From: Magicicada septendecula
Taxonomy: Eukaryota; Arthropoda; Insecta; Hemiptera; Cicadidae
Length of the DNA: 64,000 bases
Assembly: GCA_034769895.1 (NCBI GenBank)
Contig: CM068369.1
Location: 147,395,574 to 147,459,573, forward strand
Reading direction: 5' to 3'
Every line of letters starts with the position of its first letter. The first letter of the stretch is position 1. The notes under the pieces were generated by a model. The model saw only the letters and a list, made by a program, of their open reading frames with translations, did no database searches and had not been told where the DNA came from. The position numbers were made by a program, and so were the translations under genes. Shown piece after piece: positions 63,140 to 64,000 of this stretch.

Positions 63140-63640
63140 CTGGGGTAATAAAGGGATCGATATAAATGGGACAGGAAAGTAACCACCTTTGTTTCGCGGA
63201 TGATATAAAGATGAATGATTGATGAATTAGGAGGAGTAAGAGGCGGGAAAACTGGCTTGAAGACAAATTTTATGGAAATCGAATTTACTAAAGACTTAAT
63301 CCTATTCGGGACCACAAAATTAGTAGGCAGGAGTTGGCAGTATCGGAAACACAAGATTGGCGGTGATAACTGTACCTGATTAGTAGAGAGAAGATATTGA
63401 CTTGAGCAGCACGTGGAGAGTTGGCAATTTATTCAGGAGCCAAATCCCAGTGACTTTAAATAGAAAGTTATGTGACAAATGGGTGCTCCCTGTTAATTAG
63501 AAACGGAGCCGCAACTTTAACCACTGCAGCGCTTCTAAAGTTCAAATGATGCGGAAACATATGGAAAAATCTACACTCTGTGTCGTTTTAAGAGACACAA
63601 ATAGTAGGTCTACTGATGACTTAGATTAAAGGACAGATTC
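63140..63640 (+). pseudogene. LINE reverse-transcriptase catalytic region, decayed
   Basis: The plus strand encodes MGQESNHLCFADDIKMND, with an intact FADD catalytic box at 63193-63204, then a stop. It continues in other frames with GLKTNFMEIEFTKDLILFG and TLTTAALLKFK, corresponding to the 'GLK-N--KT' and 'TWTLT...KF' blocks. Many stops and shifts separate them. Confidence 0.7.
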
Positions 63641-63723
63641 AAGTTCCAAGTTATGCATCTAATAAATAAGAATTTTCCTTATTAAACCTTTCCATCGTAT
63701 TAAGATAATCTAATATTGAAGTT

Positions 63724-64000
63724 AGACAGACGGTGTGTGTGTGGGCGCGCGCTGTATTGTCTGTAACGTGTGTCTATGTGGGATATGCATACGGTATTAG
63801 GAACGATTATAGACGTGATATCTTGTGATCAATTGTTTGAAAGCTCTACCGTGCCGTTTACTACGTATTAATCACTTTCCTGTTTCAGAATGTATTGAAT
63901 TAGACACACTGTGTGTGTGAGTATGTGTGTTTGTGGGCGCGCTGTATTGTGTGCAACGTGCACCTATGTGTGTGGCAAATGCATATGACATTAGTAACGA
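63724..64000. repeat. Diverged two-copy tandem repeat at window end
   Basis: GTGTGTGGGCGCGCGCTGTA... at about 63733 is echoed by GTGGGCGCGCTGTATTGTG at 63932. Both are followed by AACGTG, CTATGTG, ATGCATA and ATTAG.AACGA, with an offset of about 190 bp. The second copy runs to the window edge. Confidence 0.6.

Overview
The window looks like non-genic DNA from a repeat-rich animal genome, most likely an arthropod and probably an insect. The evidence is AT-rich sequence, long (GT)n and (TA)n tracts, and transposons of types common in insects: LINE reverse-transcriptase relics with a C-terminal GRPKKRW-type block, Penelope-like elements, Ty3/gypsy-type LTR elements with a tRNA-Lys-like primer site, and hAT-type elements with 8-bp target duplications. 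No intact host gene, tRNA or rRNA was recognised. Nearly every open frame is short and either falls in a repeat or looks like chance. Family and similarity calls are by eye from motifs and conserved residues; no database search was possible.

Layout. 1-13.95 kb is mostly featureless AT-rich DNA. It holds a GC-richer repeat at about 418-660, two decayed LINE fragments (6.4-6.66 kb and 7.75-8.35 kb), and an inverted-repeat element at 11819-12084 that carries two hammerhead-ribozyme-like cores. 13.95-34.4 kb is a continuous stack of retroelements. Three TG...CA blocks, E1 (14001-18945), E2 (18988-23715) and E3 (23742-27017), sit one after another between (TA)n tracts. They run into a Penelope-like element (PLE-A), which is itself split by a fourth LTR element, E4 (28560-34268), with a 4-bp ATAT target duplication. 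E2 and E4 have paired LTRs, and both read on the minus strand. E4 encodes a broken gag and no pol. E2 has an unidentified broken reading frame in place of gag-pol.

34.4-42.7 kb is simple-sequence-rich, with two (GT)n tracts of about 119 and 161 bp, and includes a short hAT-type element at 39568-39999. 42.77-45.02 kb is a hAT-type element with a perfect 8-bp duplication; a second Penelope-like element (PLE-B) has inserted into it. 45-64 kb is largely unannotated DNA with minus-strand LINE relics (48.84-49.29, 56.65-56.87, 61.82-62.48 and 62.75-62.95 kb), one plus-strand LINE relic (63.14-63.64 kb), foldback elements (52.39-52.58 and 54.15-54.84 kb) and several CG/CA tracts.

The most unusual observations are the serial insertion of LTR-type elements at ATAT/(TA)n sites; LTR ends that hold extra copies of their own LTR/primer-site junction; the unidentified E2 reading frame; and hammerhead-like cores with co-varying stems in both PLEs and in the 11.8-kb inverted-repeat element.
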